Of a DNA stretch of 64,000 nucleotides, positions 25,503 through 34,645 are shown in pieces (position 1 is the stretch's first letter; each line of letters begins with the position of its first letter). Position numbers and translations under genes: made by a program. The stretch lies in NCBI GenBank assembly GCA_002422205.1, contig DITS01000034.1, positions 169 to 64,168 on the forward strand. Direction: 5' to 3'. This DNA comes from Alphaproteobacteria bacterium UBA6178. Its GTDB lineage: Bacteria > Pseudomonadota > Alphaproteobacteria > Rickettsiales > UBA3002. Below the pieces are notes generated by a model. The model saw only the letters and a program-made list of their open reading frames with translations. It was not told the origin of the DNA and did not search any database.

Positions 25503-26393
25503 TTAATCAGGGCCGCAAGGATTCATTTTACCAATAGAATGCAGCCAGCGCAGCCCGATCACCGCACTCATTACCGTAATTGCAAACATTAACAAAGAGA
25601 TAACCACCCCAAGCTCGCCATCCACCGAATTGCCGCTAATATGCGAAATCCACTGCGCACCATAAAAAAACGTCAGTTCACGAATACCTAAGCCACCAAT
25701 CGTAATCGGAATCATCCCCGCAATCGCCGCCAGCTGAAATAATAAAATATACTCTGCCAAATAGCCGTCTTGTGTCAAATTGGCCCATAATAACGTCATA
25801 CACAGCACATTCAGCCCCTGCACTCCCACCGAATAAGGCAGCGCACTCCACTCAATCCGCGCAATATCCTTGAGTAATAAGCGCGACGCCACCACATAGC
25901 CTGCAACCGTCACCACTACTAATCCCACAACCAACAACAAAACCTGCGGGCGCGACAACGGCAAATCAATAAAGGGCAGCATCGCATAAGCCGATAACAG
26001 CAACACCAGCAAACCATTACCACGCGTTGCCAACTGAATGCGCACCCCTTCACCAACCGGATAATCCTTCTGTCGCTTGAGCAGGTAAATTTTATACGCA
26101 TCCCCGCCAATACCGCCTGGCAGCAAAATATTATACACCAGCCCCACATAATACAGCTGCACATTATACCACCAGTGCAACGGCTTGCCCACTTTACGAT
26201 AATACAAATTCATCCGCGCGGCACTCAAACATTGCGCTACCGTAAATAAGGCAAATACCAGCAACAAAATAACCAGCGGAATATTCTGGGCATAACCAAC
26301 AATGGCGTGCCAATCAGCCTGCCGTAGCACAAAATATAAAATCAACAGCGCGATGGGATATTTGGCAACTGCAATCCATTTTTTCTTAATCAT
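25503..26393 (-). CDS. Lysylphosphatidylglycerol-synthase-type flippase/UPF0104 membrane protein
   Basis: 296-residue polytopic protein with about eight hydrophobic helices and the UPF0104 signatures L-L-P-G-G-I-G-G-D-A-Y-K (about 95-106) and T-I-G-G-L-G-I-R-E (about 232-240). The family includes the membrane half of MprF and the archaeal AglD neighbourhood; a lipid or lipid-linked sugar translocating role is usual but unproven here. The start at 26393 overlaps the photolyase stop by 8 bases; a start at 26420 is possible. Confidence 0.82.
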   Translation of the reverse strand: MIKKKWIAVAKYPIALLILYFVLRQADWHAIVGYAQNIPLVILLLVFALFTVAQCLSAARMNLYYRKVGKPLHWWYNVQLYYVGLVYNILLPGGIGGDAYKIYLLKRQKDYPVGEGVRIQLATRGNGLLVLLLSAYAMLPFIDLPLSRPQVLLLVVGLVVVTVAGYVVASRLLLKDIARIEWSALPYSVGVQGLNVLCMTLLWANLTQDGYLAEYILLFQLAAIAGMIPITIGGLGIRELTFFYGAQWISHISGNSVDGELGVVISLLMFAITVMSAVIGLRWLHSIGKMNPCGPD

Positions 26394-27822
26394 GTCGTCC
26401 CACTTGCTTAAACATTTCAATCGCTACCGCCTTCTCGCGCTGATGCTCCACAATCGGCGCCGGATAGCCCGCATCACCAAACAAATCCTGCTTCGGCGCA
26501 TGAAGTGCCTTATCACATAAATGCCGCAACTCCGGCACATACCGCCGAATATAATCACCCGAAGGATCAAACCGCTCGCTTTGCAATTGCGGATTAAAAA
26601 TACGGAAATAAGGCTGCGCATCGGTACCCACACTCGCCGCCCATTGCCAGCCTCCATTATTCGACGCCAGCTCATAATCCATCAAATACTGCGCAAAATG
26701 TGCTTCGCCCAGCCGCCAGTCCAAATGCAAATCTTTGGTCATAAAACTCGCCACCACCATCCGCGCGCGGTTATGCATCCAGCCCGTCTCCAGCAATTGT
26801 CGCATCGCCGCATCGACAATCGGATAACCCGTCCGCCCCATACAAAACGCTTCAAAAAGCTTATCATCCTTATGCCAGCCCAACCCGCGATATTGCGGCT
26901 GAAACTCCATATTTACCACCTCAGGGTAATGATACAAAATCATCGCATAAAACTCGCGCCAGATCAGTTCATTCAGCCAGCTATCGCTCCCCTTGCAAGG
27001 GGTTTGCGCCGCCAGCCGTGCACATTCCCGCACCGATACTAATCCAAATCGCAAATAAGGTGACAACTGGCTCGTACCTTCACGCGCCATAAAATCGCGC
27101 TGTTCCTTATAATCCGCCAACCGCATATCCATAAAATCCAGCAGGCGCTGTCGTGCCCCGTCCACTGGCCATGCGTCAAGCGGCACTGCCTCATATCCCA
27201 CCGTGCGCAACATGGCCTCCACGCCTTGCGACGGGTCAATGCACTGCGCAGACATTGCAGCACACACAGCACCATAATCCGCCAGCCTGCCATCCAGCGT
27301 CACCACCTTCTCATCATACGAATCAGCCGTAAGCGCCGCTCGCCAAGCCTTGGCATAAGGAGTAAATACCCGATAGGCTGACCCATCCGGCTTAACCACC
27401 GCCTGTGGGTGATGAATCAAATGATCAACTACCCGCGTTAAGGGCACCCGCGCAGCCACCGCCTCATCCCGCTTGATTGTCTCCGGTTCAAAATCTTCCG
27501 CCACAAACAATCGTTGCGCGTTAATTTCTGCCATTAATCGCGGCATAATCTCCGCTGCACGCCCATGCAAAACCAACAGCCCTCCACCTTTAGTCCGCAA
27601 CTCAGCATGAATGCTACACAGCGCATGCGCAATAAAGCTCAGCCGTCTGTCGCGCGGATTATCAAATCGCGCGAGAATATCTGTGTCAAAAATAAAAACC
27701 GGCTGCACCTCGCCACCCGCATCCAACGCAGCCTGCAGCGCCGCATGGTCATACAGGCGCAAATCCCGTCGCAACCACACCAAAGAAAGAGGTTTAATTC
27801 TATCCGCATTTTTGTTAGCCAT
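26386..27822 (-). CDS. phrB: Deoxyribodipyrimidine photolyase (cryptochrome/photolyase family)
   Basis: 478-residue light-driven enzyme that splits cyclobutane pyrimidine dimers. The N-terminal antenna domain begins L-V-W-L-R-R-D-L-R-L; the FAD domain has S-P-Y-L-R-F-G, W-R-E-F-Y, G-R-T-G-Y-P-I-V-D-A-A-M-R-Q-L, W-M-H-N-R-A-R-M and the N-N-G-G-W-Q-W tryptophan segment. Codon starts at 27822 (M-A-N-K-N) or 27843 are both possible; neither has a clear ribosome binding site. It is divergent from the DUF815 ATPase gene. Confidence 0.94.
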   Translation of the reverse strand: MANKNADRIKPLSLVWLRRDLRLYDHAALQAALDAGGEVQPVFIFDTDILARFDNPRDRRLSFIAHALCSIHAELRTKGGGLLVLHGRAAEIMPRLMAEINAQRLFVAEDFEPETIKRDEAVAARVPLTRVVDHLIHHPQAVVKPDGSAYRVFTPYAKAWRAALTADSYDEKVVTLDGRLADYGAVCAAMSAQCIDPSQGVEAMLRTVGYEAVPLDAWPVDGARQRLLDFMDMRLADYKEQRDFMAREGTSQLSPYLRFGLVSVRECARLAAQTPCKGSDSWLNELIWREFYAMILYHYPEVVNMEFQPQYRGLGWHKDDKLFEAFCMGRTGYPIVDAAMRQLLETGWMHNRARMVVASFMTKDLHLDWRLGEAHFAQYLMDYELASNNGGWQWAASVGTDAQPYFRIFNPQLQSERFDPSGDYIRRYVPELRHLCDKALHAPKQDLFGDAGYPAPIVEHQREKAVAIEMFKQVGRHD

Positions 27823-27846
27823 AGAGCCAGATTGTAAGGACATAAT

Positions 27847-28710
27847 ATGGATAAGCAAAGCGCTGAATGGCTGGAACGCATCGCCAACGCACTCGAAAGA
27901 CTCGCCCCACCAGCCCCACAACCCGTGGATCTGGAAAGCGCCGACGCCTTCGTATGGGACGGTATGCAGTTAAACCCCATCCAGCATGTCAGCCATGTCA
28001 GCTTGCAGCTATTGCAAGGCATCGATTATGTGCGCGATATTTTACTGCGCAACACCGAGCAATTCGCCGAAGGCCGCACTGCCAACAACTGCTTGCTCTG
28101 GGGCGCACGCGGCATGGGCAAAAGCTCGCTCGTCAAAGCCATCCACGCCGATATCAACGCACGCACGCCGCACGCATTGGCGCTGGTCGAAATACACCGC
28201 GAAGATTTACCAACCCTAAGCGCCTTGCTCACGCTGCTACGAAACGCAAAACGCCTGTTTATTTTATTTTGCGATGATCTCTCATTCGACGGCAACGACG
28301 CCAGCTACAAATCACTCAAAACACTACTCGATGGTGGCATCGAAGGCCGCCCCGCCAATGTGTTGTTTTATGCCACCTCCAACCGACGCCACCTCATGCC
28401 GCGTGATATGGTCGAAAATGAACAATCCACCGCCATCCATCCCGCCGAGGCCATTGAAGAAAAAGTATCCCTGTCTGATCGCTTCGGCCTGTGGCTGGGC
28501 TTTCACAGCAGCACACAAAGCATCTATCTCAGCATGGTGGAGCATTATATCGACGCGATGGGGCTAGAAGTATCGCGCGCCGAATGGGAACCGCAAGCGC
28601 TGGAATGGGCACAAGCACGCGGCAGCCGCTCGGGCCGCGTCGCATGGCAATTCATACAAGATTTAAACGGTCGGCTCGGCTCAATGACTCGAAGCGAAGC
28701 GGCGTGGTAA
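27847..28710 (+). CDS. AAA+ ATPase of the DUF815 family
   Basis: 287 residues. The DUF815 arrangement is present: an N-terminal helical region, Walker A G-A-R-G-M-G-K-S-S (about residues 86-94), Walker B L-F-I-L-F-C-D-D-L-S-F (about 137-147), a sensor-like Y-A-T-S-N-R-R-H-L and the family's E-K-V-S-L-S-D-R-F-G-L. Function is not established; the protein is commonly encoded near tat/sec/peptidase genes in Alphaproteobacteria, as here. GTAAGGAC precedes the ATG. The last 30 bases overlap the convergent NlpD-like gene. Confidence 0.9.
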   Translation: MDKQSAEWLERIANALERLAPPAPQPVDLESADAFVWDGMQLNPIQHVSHVSLQLLQGIDYVRDILLRNTEQFAEGRTANNCLLWGARGMGKSSLVKAIHADINARTPHALALVEIHREDLPTLSALLTLLRNAKRLFILFCDDLSFDGNDASYKSLKTLLDGGIEGRPANVLFYATSNRRHLMPRDMVENEQSTAIHPAEAIEEKVSLSDRFGLWLGFHSSTQSIYLSMVEHYIDAMGLEVSRAEWEPQALEWAQARGSRSGRVAWQFIQDLNGRLGSMTRSEAAW

Positions 28711-29574
28711 TAGCTCTTCAGGGTTCACCGCTTTTTTGCCCTCACGGATACCAAAATGCAGTTGCGGTTCGCTCACATTGCCCGTTGCACCCACATACCC
28801 AATCAAGTCGCCCTGCCCAACCTTATCACCTTTTTTAACAATCATATCGCTCGCATGCGCATAAGCCGTCATCCAGTTGTTTTCATGGCGAATAATGACC
28901 ATATTGCCATAGCCTTTCAGTTCATTACCGGCATAGACCACTTCGCCCTTTGCCGCCGACCAGATCGGCTCACCTTCCGATGCTTCAATATTAATACCGT
29001 CATTCACTAGCCCGTTGCGCTTCACACCAAAACCAGAAATAATCTTGCCCTCAGCCGGCCAGATAAAATTGCTGCTACGCGTATTAATCGAATCCAGCGC
29101 AGGCGGCGCTTTATCCGCCACCACCTTTGCTGCCACATTCTCCTCATTTACTTCATCCATGGCTACCAACGGTGCCAACGCATCCGGCTGCAAATCCATA
29201 GCCACCGGTTCCAATGCGCTGTAAGACGCAGCAGCCGGAGTGGCGCTCAGCATCGCCATTTGTGGCTCTGATTCCGGTAATTCACTCACACTAACAGGCA
29301 TAGGCGGGGGCAAATCCTCTGCCGCCACTTCAACCGCAGGCACCGCCGCAGCTAAACCATACTGATGCGTATCACTTTGATATTTTGAGGCGATCTGATC
29401 ATCCTGCTCCGCACGGAAACTATCGGAATAACGCGGCACTTCCTGCATCCCCACATAGGTTGCGTCGCGGCCAAAAAACACATTGCCTTTATTGACCACA
29501 TCCGCCGCATTTTGCTGCGCGCACGCGCACAAGGCAAGCAAAGGCATCCCAATCATCATGGTGCGAGTAATCAT
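28681..29574 (-). CDS. NlpD-like M23-fold lipoprotein, catalytically degenerate
   Basis: 297 residues. The N-terminus is a lipoprotein signal with C18 the likely lipidated cysteine (L-C-A-C). A proline/alanine-rich linker leads to a C-terminal LytM domain (about 195-297). Active M23 peptidases bind zinc through H-x-x-x-D and H-x-H; here these read N-D-G-I-N-I and Q-L-H, so zinc-dependent cleavage is not expected, as in NlpD/EnvC amidase activators. Unlike NlpD it has no recognisable LysM domain. A likely role is activating a cell-wall amidase at division. A longer start at 29622 is less likely because the signal sequence starts here. Confidence 0.86.
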   Translation of the reverse strand: MITRTMMIGMPLLALCACAQQNAADVVNKGNVFFGRDATYVGMQEVPRYSDSFRAEQDDQIASKYQSDTHQYGLAAAVPAVEVAAEDLPPPMPVSVSELPESEPQMAMLSATPAAASYSALEPVAMDLQPDALAPLVAMDEVNEENVAAKVVADKAPPALDSINTRSSNFIWPAEGKIISGFGVKRNGLVNDGINIEASEGEPIWSAAKGEVVYAGNELKGYGNMVIIRHENNWMTAYAHASDMIVKKGDKVGQGDLIGYVGATGNVSEPQLHFGIREGKKAVNPEELLPRRFASSH

Positions 29575-29658
29575 AGCATCCTCCGTCTGAGCGTCGGTTA
29601 TTGTTGCCCCACTATAACCCATTTTTATTGTGGATAAAATAAAAATGATAAAAGCAAT

Positions 29659-30312
29659 TCAATCTTTTAATTCTTTTTCCTCAACCAAAGGTACGAACCG
29701 CACATCACTCAAGGGCGTCTTCACAAATGTCTCTCCTTCGCGCGTAATCCGAAACAACTTCTGCACTCCCCCTTCCGCTCCAAGCGGCACCACCATAATC
29801 CCATCAGGTGCTAATTGCTCCAGCAACTTATCCGGCAAGCTCGCCGCCGCTGCCGTCACCATAATCCGGTCATACGGCGCAGCACGCGACCAGCCCTTAC
29901 TCCCATCACCCAGATGCGTGGTAATATTGCGCAAACCCATTGCCTCAAATCGCGCGCATGCGGTTTTATACAACCCCTCATGCCGCTCAATCGTATGCAC
30001 CCGCCGCGCCAGCTTGGCCAGTATCGCCGCCTGATAACCCGACCCCGTGCCAATCTCCAGCACTGTATGGCGGTCATTCACCTGCAATTCACTGGTCATA
30101 ATCGCCACAATCGTCGGCTGGCTGATCGTTTGATCATTCGCAATCGGCAATGGTCGGTCAGCATAGGCCTGATCAATAAAGGCATCACTCACAAACGCCT
30201 CACGCGGCACCGCTTCAATCGCCCCCAGCACCCGCGTATCCGTCACACCGTTGCGCCGCAACTGCATTACCAGTCGTATTTTATCTGCCTGTAATGCTGC
30301 ATGCTCTATCAT
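29659..30312 (-). CDS. pcm: Protein-L-isoaspartate O-methyltransferase
   Basis: 217-residue SAM-dependent enzyme that starts the repair of isoaspartyl damage. The SAM motif L-E-I-G-T-G-S-G-Y-Q-A-A lies at about 81-92, with family segments P-R-E-A-F-V, I-S-Q-P-T-I-V-A-I-M-T and R-V-H-T-I-E-R. Its start overlaps the surE stop by 4 bases. The surE-pcm pair is one of the best conserved bacterial stress-survival gene pairs. Confidence 0.95.
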   Translation of the reverse strand: MIEHAALQADKIRLVMQLRRNGVTDTRVLGAIEAVPREAFVSDAFIDQAYADRPLPIANDQTISQPTIVAIMTSELQVNDRHTVLEIGTGSGYQAAILAKLARRVHTIERHEGLYKTACARFEAMGLRNITTHLGDGSKGWSRAAPYDRIMVTAAAASLPDKLLEQLAPDGIMVVPLGAEGGVQKLFRITREGETFVKTPLSDVRFVPLVEEKELKD

Positions 30313-31085
30313 GGCTCACACGTCGCACGCAGCGTATCCAGCGCACGGTAATCGGTCAAATCAAGGCTGAGCGGCGTCACCGTAATAAACCCAAGGTTAA
30401 GCTGCATATAATCCGCTGCCGGATGGTCATCATACGGCTCGTCCGATGGCCCACCAATCCAAAAATATGGGCGCCCGCGCGGATCAATCCGCTTCTCAAG
30501 CTTTTCCCCAATTTTACGCCGCCCTTGCGGACACACCTTAATGCCCTTCACCAACGGCTCAGGCAAACCCGGAAAATTCACATTAATCAGCACACCTTTC
30601 GGCCAGCCCGTTTGCACCAGCTTACGAATCAGATCAGGGCTGAAAATGCGCGGCACATTCCATTCCACCATCGTCGGATCAATCAGCCGCGTGCTGAATG
30701 CAATCGACGGAATATCCAGCAAAGTCCCCTCCATCGCCGCCGCAATCGTGCCCGAATAGGTCACATCTTCCGCCACATTCAACCCGCGATTAATGCCGGA
30801 CAAAATCAAATCGGGCCGTTTGTCAGGGATAATCTGCAATATCGCCATCAGCACACAATCCGTCGGCGTACCCAGCACAGCATAACGCCGGTCATCTATT
30901 TTGCGCATGCGCAGCGGCTCATGCATGGTCAGCGAATGGCCCGCGCCGCTTTGTTCCTGCTCGGGTGCAATCACCCACACATCATCGCTCAATGTGCGTG
31001 CAATCGCCTCCAACACACCAATACCATCGGCATTAATACCATCATCATTGGTCACTAAAATCCGCTTACTTGCTATATCGCTCAT
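30309..31085 (-). CDS. surE: 5'/3'-nucleotidase SurE
   Basis: 258-residue stationary-phase survival nucleotidase. The metal-binding V-T-N-D-D-G-I-N-A-D-G is at residues 11-21, followed by S-G-I-N-R-G-L-N and Y-S-G-T-I-A-A-A-M-E-G. A longer open frame exists upstream, but the ATG at 31085 gives the family N-terminus and overlaps the serS stop (ATGA), with AAGGTGA ahead. Confidence 0.95.
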   Translation of the reverse strand: MSDIASKRILVTNDDGINADGIGVLEAIARTLSDDVWVIAPEQEQSGAGHSLTMHEPLRMRKIDDRRYAVLGTPTDCVLMAILQIIPDKRPDLILSGINRGLNVAEDVTYSGTIAAAMEGTLLDIPSIAFSTRLIDPTMVEWNVPRIFSPDLIRKLVQTGWPKGVLINVNFPGLPEPLVKGIKVCPQGRRKIGEKLEKRIDPRGRPYFWIGGPSDEPYDDHPAADYMQLNLGFITVTPLSLDLTDYRALDTLRATCEP

Positions 31086-32356
31086 GCCAAAATCACCTTC
31101 ATCCCACCCATATAAGGCAGCAACACATCCGGTACACGAATGCTGCCATCTGCCTGCTGATAATTCTCCATCACCGCCACCAGCGCACGGCCCACCGCCA
31201 CGCCAGAGCCATTCAACGTATGCACAAATTGCGGCTTTGCTTCTGCCGTCTCGCGGTAACGCGCATTCATACGCCGCGCCTGAAAATCCCCGCAATTCGA
31301 GCAGCTCGATATTTCGCGGTAGGTATTTTGCGCTGGCAACCAAACTTCCAGATCATACGTTTTCTGCGCCCCAAACCCAGTATCACCACTACATAACAGC
31401 ACCGTGCGATAAGGAAGCCCCAGCTTCTCGAGCACCGTTTGCGCGCATTTCAGCATCCGCTCATGCTCCGCTTTCGATTCCTCAGGACGTGTAATACACA
31501 CCATTTCCACTTTGCTAAATTGATGCTGCCGTATCATGCCGCGCGTATCTTTGCCCGCAGAGCCCGCTTCAGACCTAAAGCATGGCGTGTGCGCGGTGTA
31601 GCGGCGCGGCAGCGTGTCATTGGCCACAATGGACTCCGCAACGATATTGGTTAGCGATACTTCCGAGGTCGGAATCAAATAATGCTCAGTTGTCGTTTTG
31701 AACAAATCTTCCTCAAACTTCGGCAGCTGCCCCGTGCCGAACAATGCATTGTCGCGCACCAGATAAGGTGGGTTCACCTCAATAAAGCCATGCGCGTCGG
31801 TATGCAAATCCAGCATAAACTGCGCCAAGGCCCGCTCCAGCCGTGCCAGCGCCCCCGATAATACGACAAAGCGCGAGCCGGACATTTTCGCCGCCGCTTC
31901 AAAATCCATCATTCCCAGCGCCTCACCTAGCGCCACATGGTCTTTCGGCTCAAATCCCAGCTTGGTCGGCTCACCCCAAATATGCACTTGCACATTCGCG
32001 CTCTCATCCGCCCCATCAGGCACATCAGCTGCCAGTATATTCGGCAGCACAGCAAGTGCCGCAGCAACCGCATCCTCATCTTCTGCCTGCGCCTTAAACG
32101 CGGCGAGCTGCTCTTTAATTTCATTGGCTCGTTTCAGGCTCGCTTCCGCCTCCGCGTGTTTGCCTTGTCCTTTGAGCGCCCCAATCGACTTGGCCAGCGC
32201 ATTACGCTCCTGTTCCATCACTTGCATAGTTTGTATGCTCTGGCGCTTGGCCTCATCCAACGCCAAAATCGCCGCCGACTGGCCAGCCAACCCGCGCCGC
32301 TGCATCGCTGCGTCAAACGCCTCGGGGTTTTCTCTAATCCATTTGATGTCGTGCAT
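31082..32356 (-). CDS. serS: Seryl-tRNA synthetase
   Basis: 424-residue class II synthetase charging tRNA-Ser. It has the N-terminal coiled-coil arm that grips tRNA (about 30-100), the motif 2 loop C-F-R-S-E-A-G-S-A-G-K-D-T-R-G and the motif 3 helix N-G-S-G-V-A-V-G-R. Length is typical. Its start lies inside the end of tatC (23-base overlap), and its stop overlaps surE: a tightly packed operon tatA-tatB-tatC-serS-surE-pcm. Confidence 0.97.
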   Translation of the reverse strand: MHDIKWIRENPEAFDAAMQRRGLAGQSAAILALDEAKRQSIQTMQVMEQERNALAKSIGALKGQGKHAEAEASLKRANEIKEQLAAFKAQAEDEDAVAAALAVLPNILAADVPDGADESANVQVHIWGEPTKLGFEPKDHVALGEALGMMDFEAAAKMSGSRFVVLSGALARLERALAQFMLDLHTDAHGFIEVNPPYLVRDNALFGTGQLPKFEEDLFKTTTEHYLIPTSEVSLTNIVAESIVANDTLPRRYTAHTPCFRSEAGSAGKDTRGMIRQHQFSKVEMVCITRPEESKAEHERMLKCAQTVLEKLGLPYRTVLLCSGDTGFGAQKTYDLEVWLPAQNTYREISSCSNCGDFQARRMNARYRETAEAKPQFVHTLNGSGVAVGRALVAVMENYQQADGSIRVPDVLLPYMGGMKVILA

Positions 32357-33104
32357 GTTTTTTTTCCATCATTGCGCAAGTCAGAATCGATATCTCATAA
32401 AGACAATAAAGCGGTATGAAAAGGGCAATCTGGCTGATCACATCCGGCGGCGTCAAAATGGCTGCCGCTGTGATAATCATGACAACAGCATATTTGCGCC
32501 CGCGCCGCAAGGTGCGCACCCTCACCATCCCCATCCGCGCCATCAGCGTAAGCGCCACCGGCAGCTGAAACGCAAGCCCGAACGCAAATAACAGCTGTAT
32601 CACCAGCGATAAATATTCTCCTACCTTGGCTTCCAGCTGAATCGGCAGCCCCATAGTGCCACCATTGCTCTCAAAGCCAATAAAAAACTCCCACGCCATC
32701 GGAATCACCAAAAAATACGCCAGCGCGACACCAGTAAAAAATAACAGTGGCGCAATAATCAGATAGGGCAGCAGCACATATTTTTCATTTTTGTATAAGC
32801 CCGGCGCTAAAAACATATAAAACTGCGCCGCAATCACCGGAAACGCCACCGCCAGCGCCGCATACAGCGCCAGCTTTACATAGGTAAAAAACGTTTCGGT
32901 CAGGCTGGTATAAATCAGCCGCCGCTGCGATTCATGGTCAAATGAATTGGCCAACGGCTCCACCAGCACGGCATAAATCACATCAACAAAATAATAGCAG
33001 CCGATAAATGCAATCAACCACGCCGCGCAGGCAATCATCACGCGTTTGCGCAGCTCGATCAGATGCGCGATCAAAGGCGCGCGACTGGCTTCCACCTCAC
33101 TCAT
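32334..33104 (-). CDS. tatC: Sec-independent translocase subunit TatC
   Basis: 256-residue six-helix membrane receptor for twin-arginine signals. The hallmark L-I-A-H-L-I-E-L-R-K-R (about 11-21), L-Y-T-S-L-T-E-T-F-F-T-Y, F-Y-M-F-L-A-P-G-L-Y and F-G-L-A-F-Q-L-P segments are all present. It overlaps tatB by 8 bases and serS by 23. The dismutase with a Tat-like leader at 18759 is a candidate substrate. Confidence 0.96.
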   Translation of the reverse strand: MSEVEASRAPLIAHLIELRKRVMIACAAWLIAFIGCYYFVDVIYAVLVEPLANSFDHESQRRLIYTSLTETFFTYVKLALYAALAVAFPVIAAQFYMFLAPGLYKNEKYVLLPYLIIAPLLFFTGVALAYFLVIPMAWEFFIGFESNGGTMGLPIQLEAKVGEYLSLVIQLLFAFGLAFQLPVALTLMARMGMVRVRTLRRGRKYAVVMIITAAAILTPPDVISQIALFIPLYCLYEISILTCAMMEKKHARHQMD

Positions 33105-33384
33105 CGCTTGGCTTTCCGTCCTTTTTCATCAATTCGCTGATGTCGTAAATCTCCTGATAGTCACCATTTTGGTCAATCAGATAGCGGGTTTCTTTTTTAA
33201 AATCGTCCACGCCCGACTCATTGACAATATCGTCCACGCTTTGGCGCACATCCTGCATCATGCCCTGCACCTGCTTAAACAGATTCATCACGGCGCGGAT
33301 CACTTTGGGCAAATCCTGCGGGCCAATCACCACCAGCGCTACCACGCTGATAAGCAGCAATTCGGCGAAGGACAGATCAAACAT
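33097..33384 (-). CDS. tatB: Twin-arginine translocase subunit TatB
   Basis: 95-residue single-span protein. The membrane helix starts directly at F-D-L-S-F-A-E-L, the hinge is V-I-G-P-Q-D-L-P (about 20-27) as in TatB, and an amphipathic helix with M-N-L-F-K-Q-V-Q-G-M-M follows. It shares one base with the tatA stop and overlaps tatC. Confidence 0.94.
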   Translation of the reverse strand: MFDLSFAELLLISVVALVVIGPQDLPKVIRAVMNLFKQVQGMMQDVRQSVDDIVNESGVDDFKKETRYLIDQNGDYQEIYDISELMKKDGKPSDE

Positions 33385-33566
33385 TAGTCAGCTTTGGTTT
33401 TATCTTGGGTGATTTCTTTGCTCTCGGCCTCGTCGCCTTTCAGCCCGTCACGTAAGGAGCGCACGCCTTTGCCCACATCCCCCATTACACGTGGCAGTTT
33501 GCCTGCGCCAAAAATCACAAACACAATCACCAAAATCAGAACCAGCTGCCAGATACCAATACTCAT
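33384..33566 (-). CDS. tatA: Twin-arginine translocase pore subunit TatA
   Basis: 60 residues: a short N-terminal helix (I-W-Q-L-V-L-I-L-V-I-V-F-V-I), the F-G-A-G-K-L-P hinge with its conserved F-G and an amphipathic helix ending in an acidic/lysine tail. First of the tatABC genes, 60 bases after nagZ. In many Alphaproteobacteria scpA and scpB separate nagZ from tatA; they are missing here. Confidence 0.95.
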   Translation of the reverse strand: MSIGIWQLVLILVIVFVIFGAGKLPRVMGDVGKGVRSLRDGLKGDEAESKEITQDKTKAD

Positions 33567-33626
33567 GTGAAACCTCTAATTACTATTTGCGGCACGCTAG
33601 CATAAAGCCATAGCCGCCACAATGCT

Positions 33627-34643
33627 TTACGCAGCGTACAGCTTCGGCATTAACACGTCCAGTTCGGCCTCAAGCAATGCCATGTCCATTTGCGCCGGAT
33701 AGGCTATCGTAGCAAATGCCCGCTTAACACGTGCCAGCCCTTGCGCTGACAAGGCTTGCGCCCCTGCCGCCACGCGTGACATTTCCGGCAAGTCGCCATT
33801 ACAATGCAATACAACATCACAACCCGCCGCCAGCGCATGGGTCGACAACTCCGCCAAATCACCTTTCAACGCCTTCATCGAAATATCATCGCTCATCAGT
33901 AACCCGTCAAAGCCGATTTGCTCCCGAATCAATGCAATTGCGCGCGGAGACAGCGTCGCCGGCTGCTCTTCATCAATCGCGCTGTAACGAATATGCGCTG
34001 TCATCGCCATCGGCAAATCGGCCAGCTGCTTAAACGGCACAAAATCCGATTGCTCGAGCACTTCCAGTGCCTCGCCCACCACGGGCAGTTCAAAATGACT
34101 ATCCGCCAGCGCTCGCCCATGACCGGGAATATGTTTCAATACCGGCATCACACCGCCATCCATCAGCCCTTGCGCCTGCGCGCGTGCTAGCGGCACAACC
34201 TCCGCTGCACTCCGGCCAAAGGCGCGATCACCAATAATATCATGCGCTCCATCAAGCCTTAAATCAGCGCAAGGTGCACAGTTGGTATTAATCCCCAACG
34301 CACGCAAATCCGCCGCAATCAATCGCGCATTTAAATAACAAGCACGCAAGCCCTCATCGAGCGACGCGCGCGCCATATCCACAAAAGCCTCAGCCGCCGG
34401 ATAAGCCCGCCAATGCGGCGGTTTCAGCCGCGCCACGCGCCCGCCTTCCTGATCAATCAATATCGGTACATCGCGATGCGACACCGTCGATTTCAGCTCC
34501 GCCACCAATTCACGGATTTGATCGGGCGACGAACAATTACGCGCAAATAAAATAAAGCCCAACGGTTGCTGATCAGCAAAAAACTGCATTTCTTCGGTGC
34601 TTAAATGCTCACCCTTACAGCCAAAAATTACTGCGCTCACCAT
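33627..34643 (-). CDS. nagZ: Beta-N-acetylhexosaminidase NagZ
   Basis: 338-residue GH3 cytoplasmic enzyme that removes GlcNAc from recycled muropeptides. The catalytic histidine loop K-H-I-P-G-H-G-R-A-L-A-D-S-H (about 169-182) and the nucleophile in L-L-M-S-D-D-I-S-M-K are present, as is I-D-Q-E-G-G-R-V. The start M-V-S-A-V at 34643 fits family length; a further in-frame extension is not supported. It follows the SPOR gene with 2 bases between. Confidence 0.94.
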   Translation of the reverse strand: MVSAVIFGCKGEHLSTEEMQFFADQQPLGFILFARNCSSPDQIRELVAELKSTVSHRDVPILIDQEGGRVARLKPPHWRAYPAAEAFVDMARASLDEGLRACYLNARLIAADLRALGINTNCAPCADLRLDGAHDIIGDRAFGRSAAEVVPLARAQAQGLMDGGVMPVLKHIPGHGRALADSHFELPVVGEALEVLEQSDFVPFKQLADLPMAMTAHIRYSAIDEEQPATLSPRAIALIREQIGFDGLLMSDDISMKALKGDLAELSTHALAAGCDVVLHCNGDLPEMSRVAAGAQALSAQGLARVKRAFATIAYPAQMDMALLEAELDVLMPKLYAA

Positions 34644-34645
34644 AA

